A DNA stretch of 64,000 nt from CAVZXS01 sp963779325 (GTDB lineage Bacteria > Bacteroidota > Bacteroidia > Chitinophagales > Chitinophagaceae), in assembly GCA_963779325.1 (NCBI GenBank), contig CAVZXS010000025.1, positions 310,001 to 374,000 on the forward strand. Reading direction: 5' to 3'. Both the position numbers and the translations under genes were made by a program. Under the pieces are notes generated by a model that had not been told where the DNA came from, did no database searches, and was given only the letters and a program-made list of their open reading frames with translations. This document shows, in pieces, positions 53,488-62,058 of the stretch (the first letter of the stretch is position 1; each line of letters opens with the position of its first letter).

Positions 53488-53958
53488 TTACCCTAAGGCT
53501 GATAGTGTTTTTGCGATATTTGCAAAACTTGGCAGATCGCCGGCACTTTCCAAAACCTCCGCATATTGCACAACCCCTTCTTTATCAATTACAAAAGCCG
53601 AACGTTTGGAAACGCCTTTCATATCCAAAATCCATTCTGCGTAAAGACTGCCGTAAAGCGCCGAAACCTCCTTATTAAAATCGCTTAATAGGGGGAAATT
53701 ATAGTGTTGATCCTCTTTGAATTTAGTCAGCGTAAATACTGAATCTACCGAGATGCCCAGCACCCTGGCATTTGCACTATTGTACATGGCTATATTGTCC
53801 CTGATGCTGCAAAGTTCTTTGGTACACACGCCTGTAAACGCCTGCGGAAAGAAAAGAAGCAACACGTTATGACCCTTTAGATCCGAAAGAGTCAGTTTGT
53901 TTTTATCACTGTCGTGCAACGTAAAATCAGGTGCCGCCAAGCCAACTGTTATTTCCAT
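53488..53958 (-). CDS. Peroxiredoxin (AhpC/TSA, redoxin type)
   Basis: 156 residues from ATG 53958 (MEITVGLAAPDF). An upstream ATG at 53997 adds only a lysine-rich stretch. The peroxidatic Cys is in FFPQAFTGVCTKELCSIRD, with a PxxxTxxC pattern, and the resolving Cys could be the second cysteine five residues later. The fold marker GISVDSVFTLTKFKED and RSAFVIDKEGVVQYAEV are present. It reduces H2O2 or organic peroxides with thiol reductants. Cytoplasmic, with its own terminator. Confidence 0.93.
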   Translation of the reverse strand: MEITVGLAAPDFTLHDSDKNKLTLSDLKGHNVLLLFFPQAFTGVCTKELCSIRDNIAMYNSANARVLGISVDSVFTLTKFKEDQHYNFPLLSDFNKEVSALYGSLYAEWILDMKGVSKRSAFVIDKEGVVQYAEVLESAGDLPSFANIAKTLSALG

Positions 53959-54096
53959 GTTTAATTTTTTTTTAAGTGAAAAATTCAATGAATGCAAAAT
54001 GCATGTTTTTTTAAGATTATCCTAAAACACCCGGGCTGACAAAAGGTTAAGTATTCTTAAATATTTTTTTTCGAAACCTGTTTTAATATTTAAAAT

Positions 54097-54127
54097 AAAA
54101 GCCCGTCGATAATACAACGGGGCTTTT
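54097..54127 (-). terminator. Intrinsic terminator after the M1 peptidase gene
   Basis: AAAAGCCCGT and ACGGGGCTTTT form a stem with one bulged G. On the minus strand it follows the M1 stop by about 20 bases and runs into TTTTATTTTA. Confidence 0.7.
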
Positions 54128-54146
54128 AAATAAAATGATAACAGCT

Positions 54147-55991
54147 TTACTTAAACTTCGGTATTTCTAATTTATTATTTTTTCTATCCGCATCGGCCAT
54201 TCGCAATGAGGGATCAATTTCGGCGAATGCAATATCAGCCAATGTTTTTTTTGTTTCAATGATATACGTTTCATGCGTCCACTTCCAGGCATCATATACT
54301 ATGAAGGGTATTTCTTTATTTTCATTCTTCTTTTGTCCAAACATTAAATACATTGGTACATAGTGCATCTCGCTTGTACCATCTCTAAATGTAAGCCGGC
54401 AATCAACCGGCATCGGCATCATCCCCAATCTTCTCAATCGTATTTTGGTTTTGCCGTATTCTTCCCACAAACTGTCTACTGAATAATCAATCGTTTTAGT
54501 AGTATTTACAAAATATTCTTTGTACCAGTCCAGCTCCATGCCGCTTGTTTTTTCCGCTACACGCAGCATATCATTTACATCCGGGTGTTTAAACCGCCAT
54601 TGCTTATAATAATTAAGTAAAAATTTATCTCTTGTTTCGGCACCCATAATGTAGCCCAACTGTTCCATAAATACAGCGCCTTTTGAATAAGAAGATTGCC
54701 CGAATGCATAGTTTGTATTAAAATGATCGGAGTGAGTTGTTAATGGTTCTTCTTTTCCGCTTTTTTGATAATTGTAGAAACTGCGATAACTTCCTTCATG
54801 CAAAAAGCCGGTTTTGTTTTCTAAAAAAGCAGAAACTCTTTCATCGGCATAACTTGTAAAACCTTCGTCCATCCAGGAATAGATTGACTCGTTGGTGCCC
54901 AGCATACCGTAGTACCAGGCATGCAGCCATTCGTGCAGCCAGGCGCCGGGTGTAATCAACAATGTCGCCATCGGGTATTCCATACCGCCATCACCGCCAT
55001 GAATAAAAGAATAATCGGTATACGGATATGCACCAAAGGTTTTCTCAATAAAAGGCAATGCTTTTTCCGCATCATCTAATATTTTTTCCCATTGTGCTGC
55101 TGCTACATTTGTTGGTTTGTATAAAAGATGAAGGGTAAGGCCTGTTCTTGCTTTTCTTGTTTTATGAATAAATTCAGGATCGGCCGCCCACATAAAATCA
55201 TGCACATTCGGCGCTGTAAAATGCCAGGTTAATTTATTGCCTGCCGGTTGCATTACTTTAGTTCCCGCGGTTTCATAACCGTAACCAATTTGATTGGCGT
55301 TTTGCAAATAGCCCGAAGCGCCTAAAATATATTTTTTGTCGATGGTAATCTTCACATCAAAATCGCCCCACACACCATAAAATTCACGCCCAACATATGG
55401 AGTAGGATGCCAGCCCTCTTTATCATACTCACATAATTTGGGGTACCATTGGCTCATGGAGTAACGAACCTTTGAAGCGGGATTATCTCTTCCGCTTCGT
55501 CGCACCTGCAGCGGTACCTGCGCTTCAAAATCCATGTCAAATACAACTTTGGTTTTGGGTAAAATGGGTTTATCTAATACTACTTCCAAAATAGTTTCGT
55601 GCATTTTGTACTCCTGCGCTTTCCCGTTCATTTTCAGTGAAAGAATTTTTTGATAACCTGTTTCATCAGGTTTCAAATTTATAATTCTGTCCTTTACTCT
55701 CGGGTCCCAATCCTGTCCGCGGCCCGCCTGTATGGCGCCCTGCCGGCGGCTCCGGGTATCCATCATACTGTTGGGCTGAAAAGCGTTGAAGTATAAATGA
55801 TAAAAAACTCTTGTCAATGTATCAGGCGAATTATTCCAATACTCTAATTTCTGTTTGCCTGTAAAACGATTTGTCTCAACGTTCATATTAATATCCATCG
55901 CATACTTTACCCGCTGCTGCCAGTACTGCGCATTTGTATTTTGCAAACTAATCAGGGAAAGCAAAAGAAGAATTGAATTTTTTATCATCAT
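54147..55991 (-). CDS. Secreted M1-family metallopeptidase
   Basis: 614 residues. The signal peptide ends near NTNAQ. The N-terminal M1 beta-saddle domain precedes GGMEYPMATLL (335-345, the GxMEN-like exopeptidase loop). The zinc site is HEWLH at 353-357, and the third ligand Glu376 follows after exactly 18 residues (MDEGFTSYADE). These make the full HEXXH-X18-E set, so it should be active. C-terminal residues (about 480-600) are a beta-rich domain. It likely trims peptides in the periplasm or at the surface. The downstream-acting M28 gene lies just upstream, 53 bp away, on the same strand. Confidence 0.93.
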   Translation of the reverse strand: MMIKNSILLLLSLISLQNTNAQYWQQRVKYAMDINMNVETNRFTGKQKLEYWNNSPDTLTRVFYHLYFNAFQPNSMMDTRSRRQGAIQAGRGQDWDPRVKDRIINLKPDETGYQKILSLKMNGKAQEYKMHETILEVVLDKPILPKTKVVFDMDFEAQVPLQVRRSGRDNPASKVRYSMSQWYPKLCEYDKEGWHPTPYVGREFYGVWGDFDVKITIDKKYILGASGYLQNANQIGYGYETAGTKVMQPAGNKLTWHFTAPNVHDFMWAADPEFIHKTRKARTGLTLHLLYKPTNVAAAQWEKILDDAEKALPFIEKTFGAYPYTDYSFIHGGDGGMEYPMATLLITPGAWLHEWLHAWYYGMLGTNESIYSWMDEGFTSYADERVSAFLENKTGFLHEGSYRSFYNYQKSGKEEPLTTHSDHFNTNYAFGQSSYSKGAVFMEQLGYIMGAETRDKFLLNYYKQWRFKHPDVNDMLRVAEKTSGMELDWYKEYFVNTTKTIDYSVDSLWEEYGKTKIRLRRLGMMPMPVDCRLTFRDGTSEMHYVPMYLMFGQKKNENKEIPFIVYDAWKWTHETYIIETKKTLADIAFAEIDPSLRMADADRKNNKLEIPKFK

Positions 55992-56044
55992 TTTATTTTT
56001 AAAATTTTAACCTATCAATTTTAAAGAGAAATATGTTATGGCCT

Positions 56045-57193
56045 TTACTTCCCCATCAGTCGTTCATTAAATTTAGTAATCAGTTTAAATAAATCTTCAT
56101 GCTCATTCAGGGGCAATGTAGCCGCTTTATCAAATACATCATGATAAGCTTTGATGCCGCCCAAGGTATAAAAGAAAAAAGCAGGAACGCCTTTCTCTGT
56201 AAAAAAATAATGATCGCTATTGGCGGCTTTGCCTCTTGCATTTACCGCAGCTAATAATTTATATTCATTATTGATGGCCTGCATTAGTGCAAATTCCTTT
56301 GGAAATTCAGATGCATTTACTACTGTAATGCCTTCTTCACCGGTACCCGCCAAATCAGTGTTTATTAAAAACCTGATCTTTTTTAAATCAACCAATGGGT
56401 TCTCTGTAAAATGTTTTGAGCCTACCAGCCCGGCTTCTTCGCCGGCAAAGCAAATAAACCCGACGGAATAAGGCTGCGGATTGGCTGCGTAGTACTTTGC
56501 TAAATTCAATAATAAAGCGATACCGCTTGCGTTATCATTGGCTCCGGGAAAAAAAGTATTGCCGCCCATCCCACCCAGGTGATCGTAATGCGCGGTAATT
56601 AATAAAACAGAATCCGGCTTTGCGGTACCTTTTACCAAACCGCATAGATTGGCCGCTTTAAATTTTTTTTCCTGTTTGTTTTCAATTGTCACCTTATACG
56701 ATGCAGGTGTTTCGGTAAAATTGTTTTTATCAATCATCACCATGGTAAAATCGCCGGCTTGCGGTGCTACCGACCAGGTAAGTTTGCTTTCAAGTTTTAT
56801 TATAAACCTGCTTTCCTGATTTACAAATTGCACGCTATCCATTTGGCTCAAACTACCTTCCGCTTTTAACCCTTTACTTTCCGGCAATACAATAAAATCT
56901 TTTCCGGGAGTTAATGCTTTGCCGTTTATCTCCAACTCCATTAAGCCGGGAAAAGTATTGACGGGGTAAGAAAAGTTTTGTGCTAAATTTTTCCCGTTCA
57001 TCGGTTTCACACCGTAAGATTCCAATTGAGCTGAAATAAAATCAGCTGCTTTTTTCATGCCGTCATTTGTATAGCCGCGTCCCCAAAAATAGGGTGAGGT
57101 GAGCGTGTCAACTATCCTGTGTGCAAATGCGACATCTTGCGCTTTTGACATAGTAACGGAGAAGAACAGAAAAAAACATATTCTATATCTCAT
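56045..57193 (-). CDS. Secreted M28-family metallopeptidase
   Basis: 382 residues. A signal peptide (about 1-18, ending VTMSKAQ) is followed by a PA-like/M28 layout. Zinc ligands are visible in order: ITAHYDHLGG (His), GANDNASGIALLL (bridging Asp), CFAGEEAGLVGSKHF (catalytic and ligand Glu), INTDLAGTGEEG (Asp) and NSDHYFFTEKG (His). All five positions are intact. Aminopeptidase-type activity on peptides outside the cytoplasm is expected. With the M1 gene it forms a two-peptidase unit. Confidence 0.93.
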   Translation of the reverse strand: MRYRICFFLFFSVTMSKAQDVAFAHRIVDTLTSPYFWGRGYTNDGMKKAADFISAQLESYGVKPMNGKNLAQNFSYPVNTFPGLMELEINGKALTPGKDFIVLPESKGLKAEGSLSQMDSVQFVNQESRFIIKLESKLTWSVAPQAGDFTMVMIDKNNFTETPASYKVTIENKQEKKFKAANLCGLVKGTAKPDSVLLITAHYDHLGGMGGNTFFPGANDNASGIALLLNLAKYYAANPQPYSVGFICFAGEEAGLVGSKHFTENPLVDLKKIRFLINTDLAGTGEEGITVVNASEFPKEFALMQAINNEYKLLAAVNARGKAANSDHYFFTEKGVPAFFFYTLGGIKAYHDVFDKAATLPLNEHEDLFKLITKFNERLMGK

Positions 57194-57262
57194 TTAAAAG
57201 ATTTTGCTGAGGAAATCCGGTATTAGAGATGAAAGTAGTAAATTTCTGCAAAGAAGAGTGTT

Positions 57263-57949
57263 ATGACTACAATAAAATTGATTGACGGTTTTCCTTTTAC
57301 CGCTTATTCCAAAGAAACATTTACCCCCGAAGAGATGATTGACAAAAGCCGTGAATTTTATAATTGGATGGATAAAAGAAGAACGGTTCGGGATTTCAGT
57401 GACAAGCCTGTGCCAAAGGAAGTCATCGAAAAAATTATTCTTACGGCATCTACTGCGCCAAGCGGGGCGCATAAACAACCCTGGGCTTTTTGCGTGGTAA
57501 GTAATCCCGGTATAAAAAAGCAAATACGCGAAGAAGCGGAAAAAGAAGAATTTGAAAGTTATAACAGCCGCATGCCCGAAGAGTGGTTAAAAGATTTGCG
57601 ACCTTTGCAAACAGATTGGCGCAAGGAATTTCTGGAGATTGCGCCGTATTTAATTATTGTTTTTAAAAAGAGCTACGAGATGAGCGCCGAAGGCAAGAAG
57701 GGGAATGTATACTATGCAACGGAGAGTTGCGGACTGGCCTGCGGTTTTTTATTAGCCGCCATTCATAATGCGGGGCTTGCTGCCCTGACGCATACACCAT
57801 CGCCAATGAATTTTTTAACCAAAGTATTGAACAGGCCCGAAAATGAAAAACCGTTTTTATTAATTCCCGTTGGTTATGCCGCTGATGAATGTTGGGTACC
57901 CGATTTAAAAAGAAAAAAAATAACGGAAGTGATGATTAGTTATGAATAG
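57263..57949 (+). CDS. Nitroreductase-family flavoprotein
   Basis: 228 residues. FMN-binding pattern RRTVRDFSDKPVPKEVIEKI (about 33-52) and TASTAPSGAHKQPWAFCVVS (about 58-77), then GLACGFLLAAIHNAGLAALT near 160 and a KPFLLIPVGYA strand near 200. This subgroup resembles iodotyrosine-deiodinase-like nitroreductases. It should reduce nitro or quinone-like compounds with NAD(P)H in the cytoplasm; substrate unknown. It is divergent from the M28 peptidase. Confidence 0.92.
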   Translation: MTTIKLIDGFPFTAYSKETFTPEEMIDKSREFYNWMDKRRTVRDFSDKPVPKEVIEKIILTASTAPSGAHKQPWAFCVVSNPGIKKQIREEAEKEEFESYNSRMPEEWLKDLRPLQTDWRKEFLEIAPYLIIVFKKSYEMSAEGKKGNVYYATESCGLACGFLLAAIHNAGLAALTHTPSPMNFLTKVLNRPENEKPFLLIPVGYAADECWVPDLKRKKITEVMISYE

Positions 57950-57967
57950 AAACTAAAGTACTATTCT

Positions 57968-58405
57968 TTAAAGTGTTATTGATTCACGTAAGAGTCTTCC
58001 CTGTTTATTAAAGAAAAGATATTTTTTCTGCACATCAGTCTTTTCTACTTTAAGCCGGTATTGTTCTACATTGCCCGGCAAGTATACAATGGCTGTTTCC
58101 AAAACACCCCAGTCGGCAAATCGGCTTTTGGAAAATCCATCCTTCACATCGTTTCCCAATTTATTAAACTCCCAGGCCCGTTCCGTACTCTTCCAAATTC
58201 CTTTATTGCTATAGTAGGCAATCATTTTTGCACTGTCTTGTTGAAAATGTACCTGTACATTTACAATCTTATCTTTAAAGTTTGCATTAGTTGCAGTCGG
58301 ATATTGAACGGCGAAAGCTTCCATCACGGGTTTGGGTACTTCACGAACCTGCGCTGCTGCGGAAAATGAAACAAACAGAAATACTAAATACAAATAAATT
58401 TTCAT
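57968..58405 (-). CDS. Small secreted PepSY-like protein
   Basis: 145 residues. A signal peptide (about 1-18, ending SAAAQ) is followed by VREVPKPVMEAFAVQYPTAT, the start typical of the Bacteroidota PepSY-like/BLIP-type family, and a beta-rich remainder (VNVQVHFQQDSAKMIAYYSN, VETAIVYLPGNVEQYRLKVE). Exported, probably periplasmic. The family has no firmly known function; inhibitor-like folds have been proposed. Convergent with the nitroreductase gene. Confidence 0.72.
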   Translation of the reverse strand: MKIYLYLVFLFVSFSAAAQVREVPKPVMEAFAVQYPTATNANFKDKIVNVQVHFQQDSAKMIAYYSNKGIWKSTERAWEFNKLGNDVKDGFSKSRFADWGVLETAIVYLPGNVEQYRLKVEKTDVQKKYLFFNKQGRLLRESITL

Positions 58406-58534
58406 CCTGGCTTTTTTGTTACTACTGCAAAGTTGGTGCAGTTTTTTTAAATGAAAACATAAAATTTGAAATCTTCTCAGGCAATAGCTGCCGACACCAT
58501 ACTTTATTTACCTTATTTACTTTACATACCTTAA

Positions 58535-59263
58535 TCACTTCGCACCCTCAACTGTTATCACAATCTCCCCTTTAACACCTTTTTGTCGGTAATACTCAGC
58601 TACTTCTTTCAAGGTACCTCTTTTATTCTCCTCAAAAAGTTTTGTCAATTCACGACTTACGCAGCATTGTCTGTCTTCACCAAAATATTGTATAAAATCC
58701 TCCAATGTTTTTACCAACCGCATGGGGCTTTCATAAAACAGCATGGTTCTTTCTTCCAGGGCCAATTGTTTTAATACAGTTTGCCTGCCTTTTTTCAGTG
58801 GCAAAAAACCTTCGAATGTAAAACGATTCATTGGTAACCCGCTGTTGACAATAGCAGGAACAAAAGCGGTAGCACCGGGCAAACATTCTACCCGAATATT
58901 ATTTTTTATACATTCTCGTATCAGTAGAAAGGCCGGATCGGAAATACCCGGCGTACCCGCATCAGTAATCAATGCCATTGTTTTGCCGGCAAGTAATTGA
59001 TCAATTAAATGCTGTAAAATTTTATGTTCATTATGCTGATGATACGGAGTAAGCGGTGTAGTAATTTGATAATGATTCAATACCTTGGAGGAGGTGCGTG
59101 TATCTTCCGCCAAAATTACATTGGCCTCCTTCATTATTTCTAATGCACGAAGTGTAATGTCTTTTAAATTACCGATGGGAGAGGGAATAAGGTAAAGTAA
59201 ACCGCCCGTTTCCCTCGAGCGGGGACTTGTGTTCTTGTTGTCCTCTTCTTTCCGGGTATCCAT
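58535..59263 (-). CDS. rsmI: 16S rRNA (cytidine1402-2'-O)-methyltransferase
   Basis: 242 residues with RsmI motifs: LYLIPSPIGNLKDITLRALE near 25-44, ILAEDTRTSSKVLNHY near 51-66, LITDAGTPGISDPAFLLI near 100-117 and PGATAFVPAIVNSGLPMNRF near 133, followed by ESPMRLVKTL and RELTKLFEE. It methylates the ribose of C1402 in 16S rRNA together with RsmH. It is 51 bp downstream of purS. Slightly shorter than proteobacterial versions at the C-terminus. Confidence 0.95.
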   Translation of the reverse strand: MDTRKEEDNKNTSPRSRETGGLLYLIPSPIGNLKDITLRALEIMKEANVILAEDTRTSSKVLNHYQITTPLTPYHQHNEHKILQHLIDQLLAGKTMALITDAGTPGISDPAFLLIRECIKNNIRVECLPGATAFVPAIVNSGLPMNRFTFEGFLPLKKGRQTVLKQLALEERTMLFYESPMRLVKTLEDFIQYFGEDRQCCVSRELTKLFEENKRGTLKEVAEYYRQKGVKGEIVITVEGAK

Positions 59264-59314
59264 GACAATTGAAAGTATAATTAAAATGAAGAATGCAGAA
59301 AACCTCCTGTGCGA

Positions 59315-59572
59315 CTATGATTTAGGAGTTTCACAGGTCACTTCGAAATACTCCATTACGGGGTTAGCCAATAATTTTTTTGCCGCATCCCCGGCAATTT
59401 TTGCTGCATCCTCAGCAGTAGCTGCATTTATCTGCAGTGTAATATTTTTTCCTACGCGTATGTCTTCTACGGAGTGTAATCCCAAATTTGCCAAACCGGT
59501 CATTACTGCTTTTCCCTGCGGATCTAATAATTCTTTAAGCGGCATTACTTTCACCTGTACTGTATAGGTCAT
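59315..59572 (-). CDS. purS: Phosphoribosylformylglycinamidine synthase subunit PurS
   Basis: 85 residues, the size of stand-alone PurS: TYTVQVKVMPLKELLDPQGK, AVMTGLANLGLHSVEDIRVG and KNITLQINAATAEDA. It is the small subunit that couples PurQ and PurL in step four of purine synthesis. purQ and purL are not adjacent. Its start overlaps the stop of pssA by four bases, so the two are translationally linked. Confidence 0.9.
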   Translation of the reverse strand: MTYTVQVKVMPLKELLDPQGKAVMTGLANLGLHSVEDIRVGKNITLQINAATAEDAAKIAGDAAKKLLANPVMEYFEVTCETPKS

Positions 59573-60393
59573 GCTGTTTTATTTTTGAGCAGCAAAGATA
59601 ACAGAACATAACTGATGATAATCACCGGTACAGCCGCCCATTTTAAAAAAATAAAGGAAACAACGGCGATAGCCGCCAATATTATTTTCGGAATATTATT
59701 CTTTACAGAAAAATCTTTAAACTTCAAGCTCTGCATCGTCAGTGTACTTACCATTAAGTAACTTACAAATGCGATAACGGCATACCAAAACCATTTATTT
59801 AATAATAATTGAATCATCCACGGCGTATCTGAATACCAATAGATGAGCGGGAAAGAGGCGATTAACATTCCCGCAGCGGGCACAGGCATTCCTTTAAAAG
59901 AAAATGATTGTGCGGTATCCAGATTAAATCTTGCTAACCGGAAAGCTGCCGCAAGCGGAATAATGAATGCCGGGAGTACATACATTGAGTTAGTATTTAG
60001 CCCGTCCGCATTTGCAGCAAGCGAAAGATTTAAAAACTGGTAAACGATAACACCCGGCGCTACGCCAAAACTTACGACGTCGGCTAAAGAATCCAATTGC
60101 TTGCCCATTTCTGAAGATGCTTTAAAAAGCCTTGCGACAAAACCGTCTAAAAAATCTATTACGGCGGCTATGCCTATAAATAATGAAGCCATCCATATTT
60201 TCTCAGGAATAGCCAGTAATTGCTGCCCGTTTTCATTGGTATAATTTACAAAACCATTTTGCAGTGTGGCAGCTATGGCCATACAACCAAAAAACAGATT
60301 TAGCAGCGTAAAGAGATTGGGGATAAATGATAAACGGCTGCTGTCCGCAGTTTTAGAAGATGTTGTGTCTATAATAATTTTTTCAGTGTTCAT
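59569..60393 (-). CDS. pssA: CDP-diacylglycerol-serine O-phosphatidyltransferase
   Basis: 274 residues with about eight membrane helices. The CDP-alcohol phosphotransferase motif is complete: DFLDGFVARLFKASSEMG followed by KQLDSLADVVSFGVAP (about 62-95), with all four Asp residues present. It makes phosphatidylserine in the inner membrane, the precursor of phosphatidylethanolamine. It shares a 4-bp overlap with purS downstream. Upstream of it lies the M24 peptidase gene, 105 bp away. Confidence 0.92.
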   Translation of the reverse strand: MNTEKIIIDTTSSKTADSSRLSFIPNLFTLLNLFFGCMAIAATLQNGFVNYTNENGQQLLAIPEKIWMASLFIGIAAVIDFLDGFVARLFKASSEMGKQLDSLADVVSFGVAPGVIVYQFLNLSLAANADGLNTNSMYVLPAFIIPLAAAFRLARFNLDTAQSFSFKGMPVPAAGMLIASFPLIYWYSDTPWMIQLLLNKWFWYAVIAFVSYLMVSTLTMQSLKFKDFSVKNNIPKIILAAIAVVSFIFLKWAAVPVIIISYVLLSLLLKNKTA

Positions 60394-60498
60394 TTATCTA
60401 TACTTTTATTAATATCCTGTTATGCCTGTCCTCTTTTTTCCTGCATTCATTTTCGCGGGGAAAGATAAACACAACTTATGACATTGGATGAGCTTCGT

Positions 60499-61788
60499 CT
60501 ATTTCTTCATCAACGCCTCAATTTCATCGGCAGTGATAGGGATATTTTTAAATAAGTCTTTATTGCCGGTCTTAGTTATCCAAAGATTATTTTCTATACG
60601 TACACCCATTTGCTCTTCTTCAATATAAATTCCGGGCTCTACGGTAAATACCATTCCCGCTTTAATGGGTTCCGTTCTTGTACCCAAATCATGCACATCA
60701 ACTCCCAAGTGATGCGAGATACCGTGGTATAAATATTTTCTGTAAGCCCTGTTTTCGGGGTCTTCGTTTTTTACATCGCTTTTTTTCAGCAAACCTATTT
60801 TTAAAAACTGCAGCGTCGCTTCTTCGCCTACTTTATCGGTATAATCCAGAATAGTAATGCCGGGTTTTAATAAACTTTTTGCATAATCATGTAAATGCAG
60901 ACATGCATTGTAAACGGTTTTTTGCCTTCGGCCAAATTTTCCATTCACCGGAATAGTTCTTGTCAGGTCTGCACAATAGCCGCCATACTCAGCGCCAAAA
61001 TCCATCAATATCAGTTCGCCATCTTTGCATTCATTATTATTACTTACATAGTGCAGGGTTCTGGCCCTGTCGCCGCCGGCTATAATACTGCCGTATGCAG
61101 GCCCGGTTGCTCTTTGCGATAAAAAGGAATGATATATCTCTGCTTCTATTTCATACTCCATCACGCCCGGCTTAATGAATTGTAATAACCTGCGAAAAGT
61201 ATTCTCTGTAATATCAACCGCCTTTTGTAATACTTCAATTTCCAATGCTGTTTTTACGGCACGCAGTTCTTTCATCAGCTTGGCGGCTCTCTCATATTTA
61301 TGTAACGGGTATCTTGCTTTTATTTCATCCGCATATCGGTAATCTCTTGTCCTTATCAAACTTGCTTTGCGATCATTTTCGTTAGTATCTAAATAAATAG
61401 TATCAGCTAAATGAATCCAAGGTTGTAATAATCCTTCAAGACTGTCTAACCAAACAATAGTTTTTATACCGCTTATTTTTTGTGCTTCATTTATACGCAA
61501 TCTTTTACCATCCCATTTTTCTTTTAGTTCATTGGGTCTTACCAGTACCAATACTTCCCGGTATTTCGGATCAGGATTATCGGGGAAAAGAATTACCATG
61601 CTGTCTTCCTGCGTAATACCGCTTAGCCAAAACAAATCGCTGTTTTGTTTAAAAGAATAAATGGCATCGCCGTTGGAAGGCACTTCATCATTACTTACAA
61701 AAACGGCAATTGAATTTTTCTGCATTTTTTGTACAAACCGCAGCCTGTTTTGTACAAAAATTTCCGGGTTAAGGGGAAGATACTTCAT
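60499..61788 (-). CDS. Xaa-Pro aminopeptidase (M24B family)
   Basis: 429 residues. The AMP_N-type N-terminal domain (about 1-165) includes SFKQNSDLFWLSGITQEDSM. The pita-bread metallopeptidase carries MDFGAEYGGYCADLTRTIPV (two metal Asp, about 260-275), HGISHHLGVDVHDLG (metal His, about 350), FTVEPGIYIEEEQMG and VRIENNLWI (metal Glu). All dimetal ligands are intact. It removes the residue before proline at peptide N-termini; no signal peptide, so cytoplasmic. Bacteroidota members have this N-domain organisation. Confidence 0.93.
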   Translation of the reverse strand: MKYLPLNPEIFVQNRLRFVQKMQKNSIAVFVSNDEVPSNGDAIYSFKQNSDLFWLSGITQEDSMVILFPDNPDPKYREVLVLVRPNELKEKWDGKRLRINEAQKISGIKTIVWLDSLEGLLQPWIHLADTIYLDTNENDRKASLIRTRDYRYADEIKARYPLHKYERAAKLMKELRAVKTALEIEVLQKAVDITENTFRRLLQFIKPGVMEYEIEAEIYHSFLSQRATGPAYGSIIAGGDRARTLHYVSNNNECKDGELILMDFGAEYGGYCADLTRTIPVNGKFGRRQKTVYNACLHLHDYAKSLLKPGITILDYTDKVGEEATLQFLKIGLLKKSDVKNEDPENRAYRKYLYHGISHHLGVDVHDLGTRTEPIKAGMVFTVEPGIYIEEEQMGVRIENNLWITKTGNKDLFKNIPITADEIEALMKK

Positions 61789-61979
61789 GAAAAAACGATT
61801 TAAGGGCTAAAGATAAAGAGGCTGATTGTCAACTTGCCAACATTCGGGATAAAATCAGTATTTAATTTATAAATTGAAAATATTTCAATAAAAAGGCCGT
61901 AGTGATTAATTTTATTCAGTAGAGTAACTAAAATTTTGGATATAGAAAATGATTCCCCTCTTTTGTTTGTCCATTTTCA

Positions 61980-62032
61980 AAGTGTTTTACGAACACTTGT
62001 TTGTATAGCTAACACTTGTTGTATTATCTTTG
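61980..62032 (+). promoter_or_regulatory. Promoter and palindromic operators of pckA
   Basis: TATCTTTG at 62025-62032 with TTG at 62001-62003 (21-bp spacer) is a full Bacteroidota promoter. AAGTGTT/AACACTT form an inverted repeat (61980-61986, 61992-61998). AACACTTGTT, itself of AACANNTGTT form, occurs at 61992-62001 and 62011-62020, so a regulator could bind both over and near the -33 region. Confidence 0.55.
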
Positions 62033-62058
62033 ACGCCTAAACAAAATTATCCTGATAT

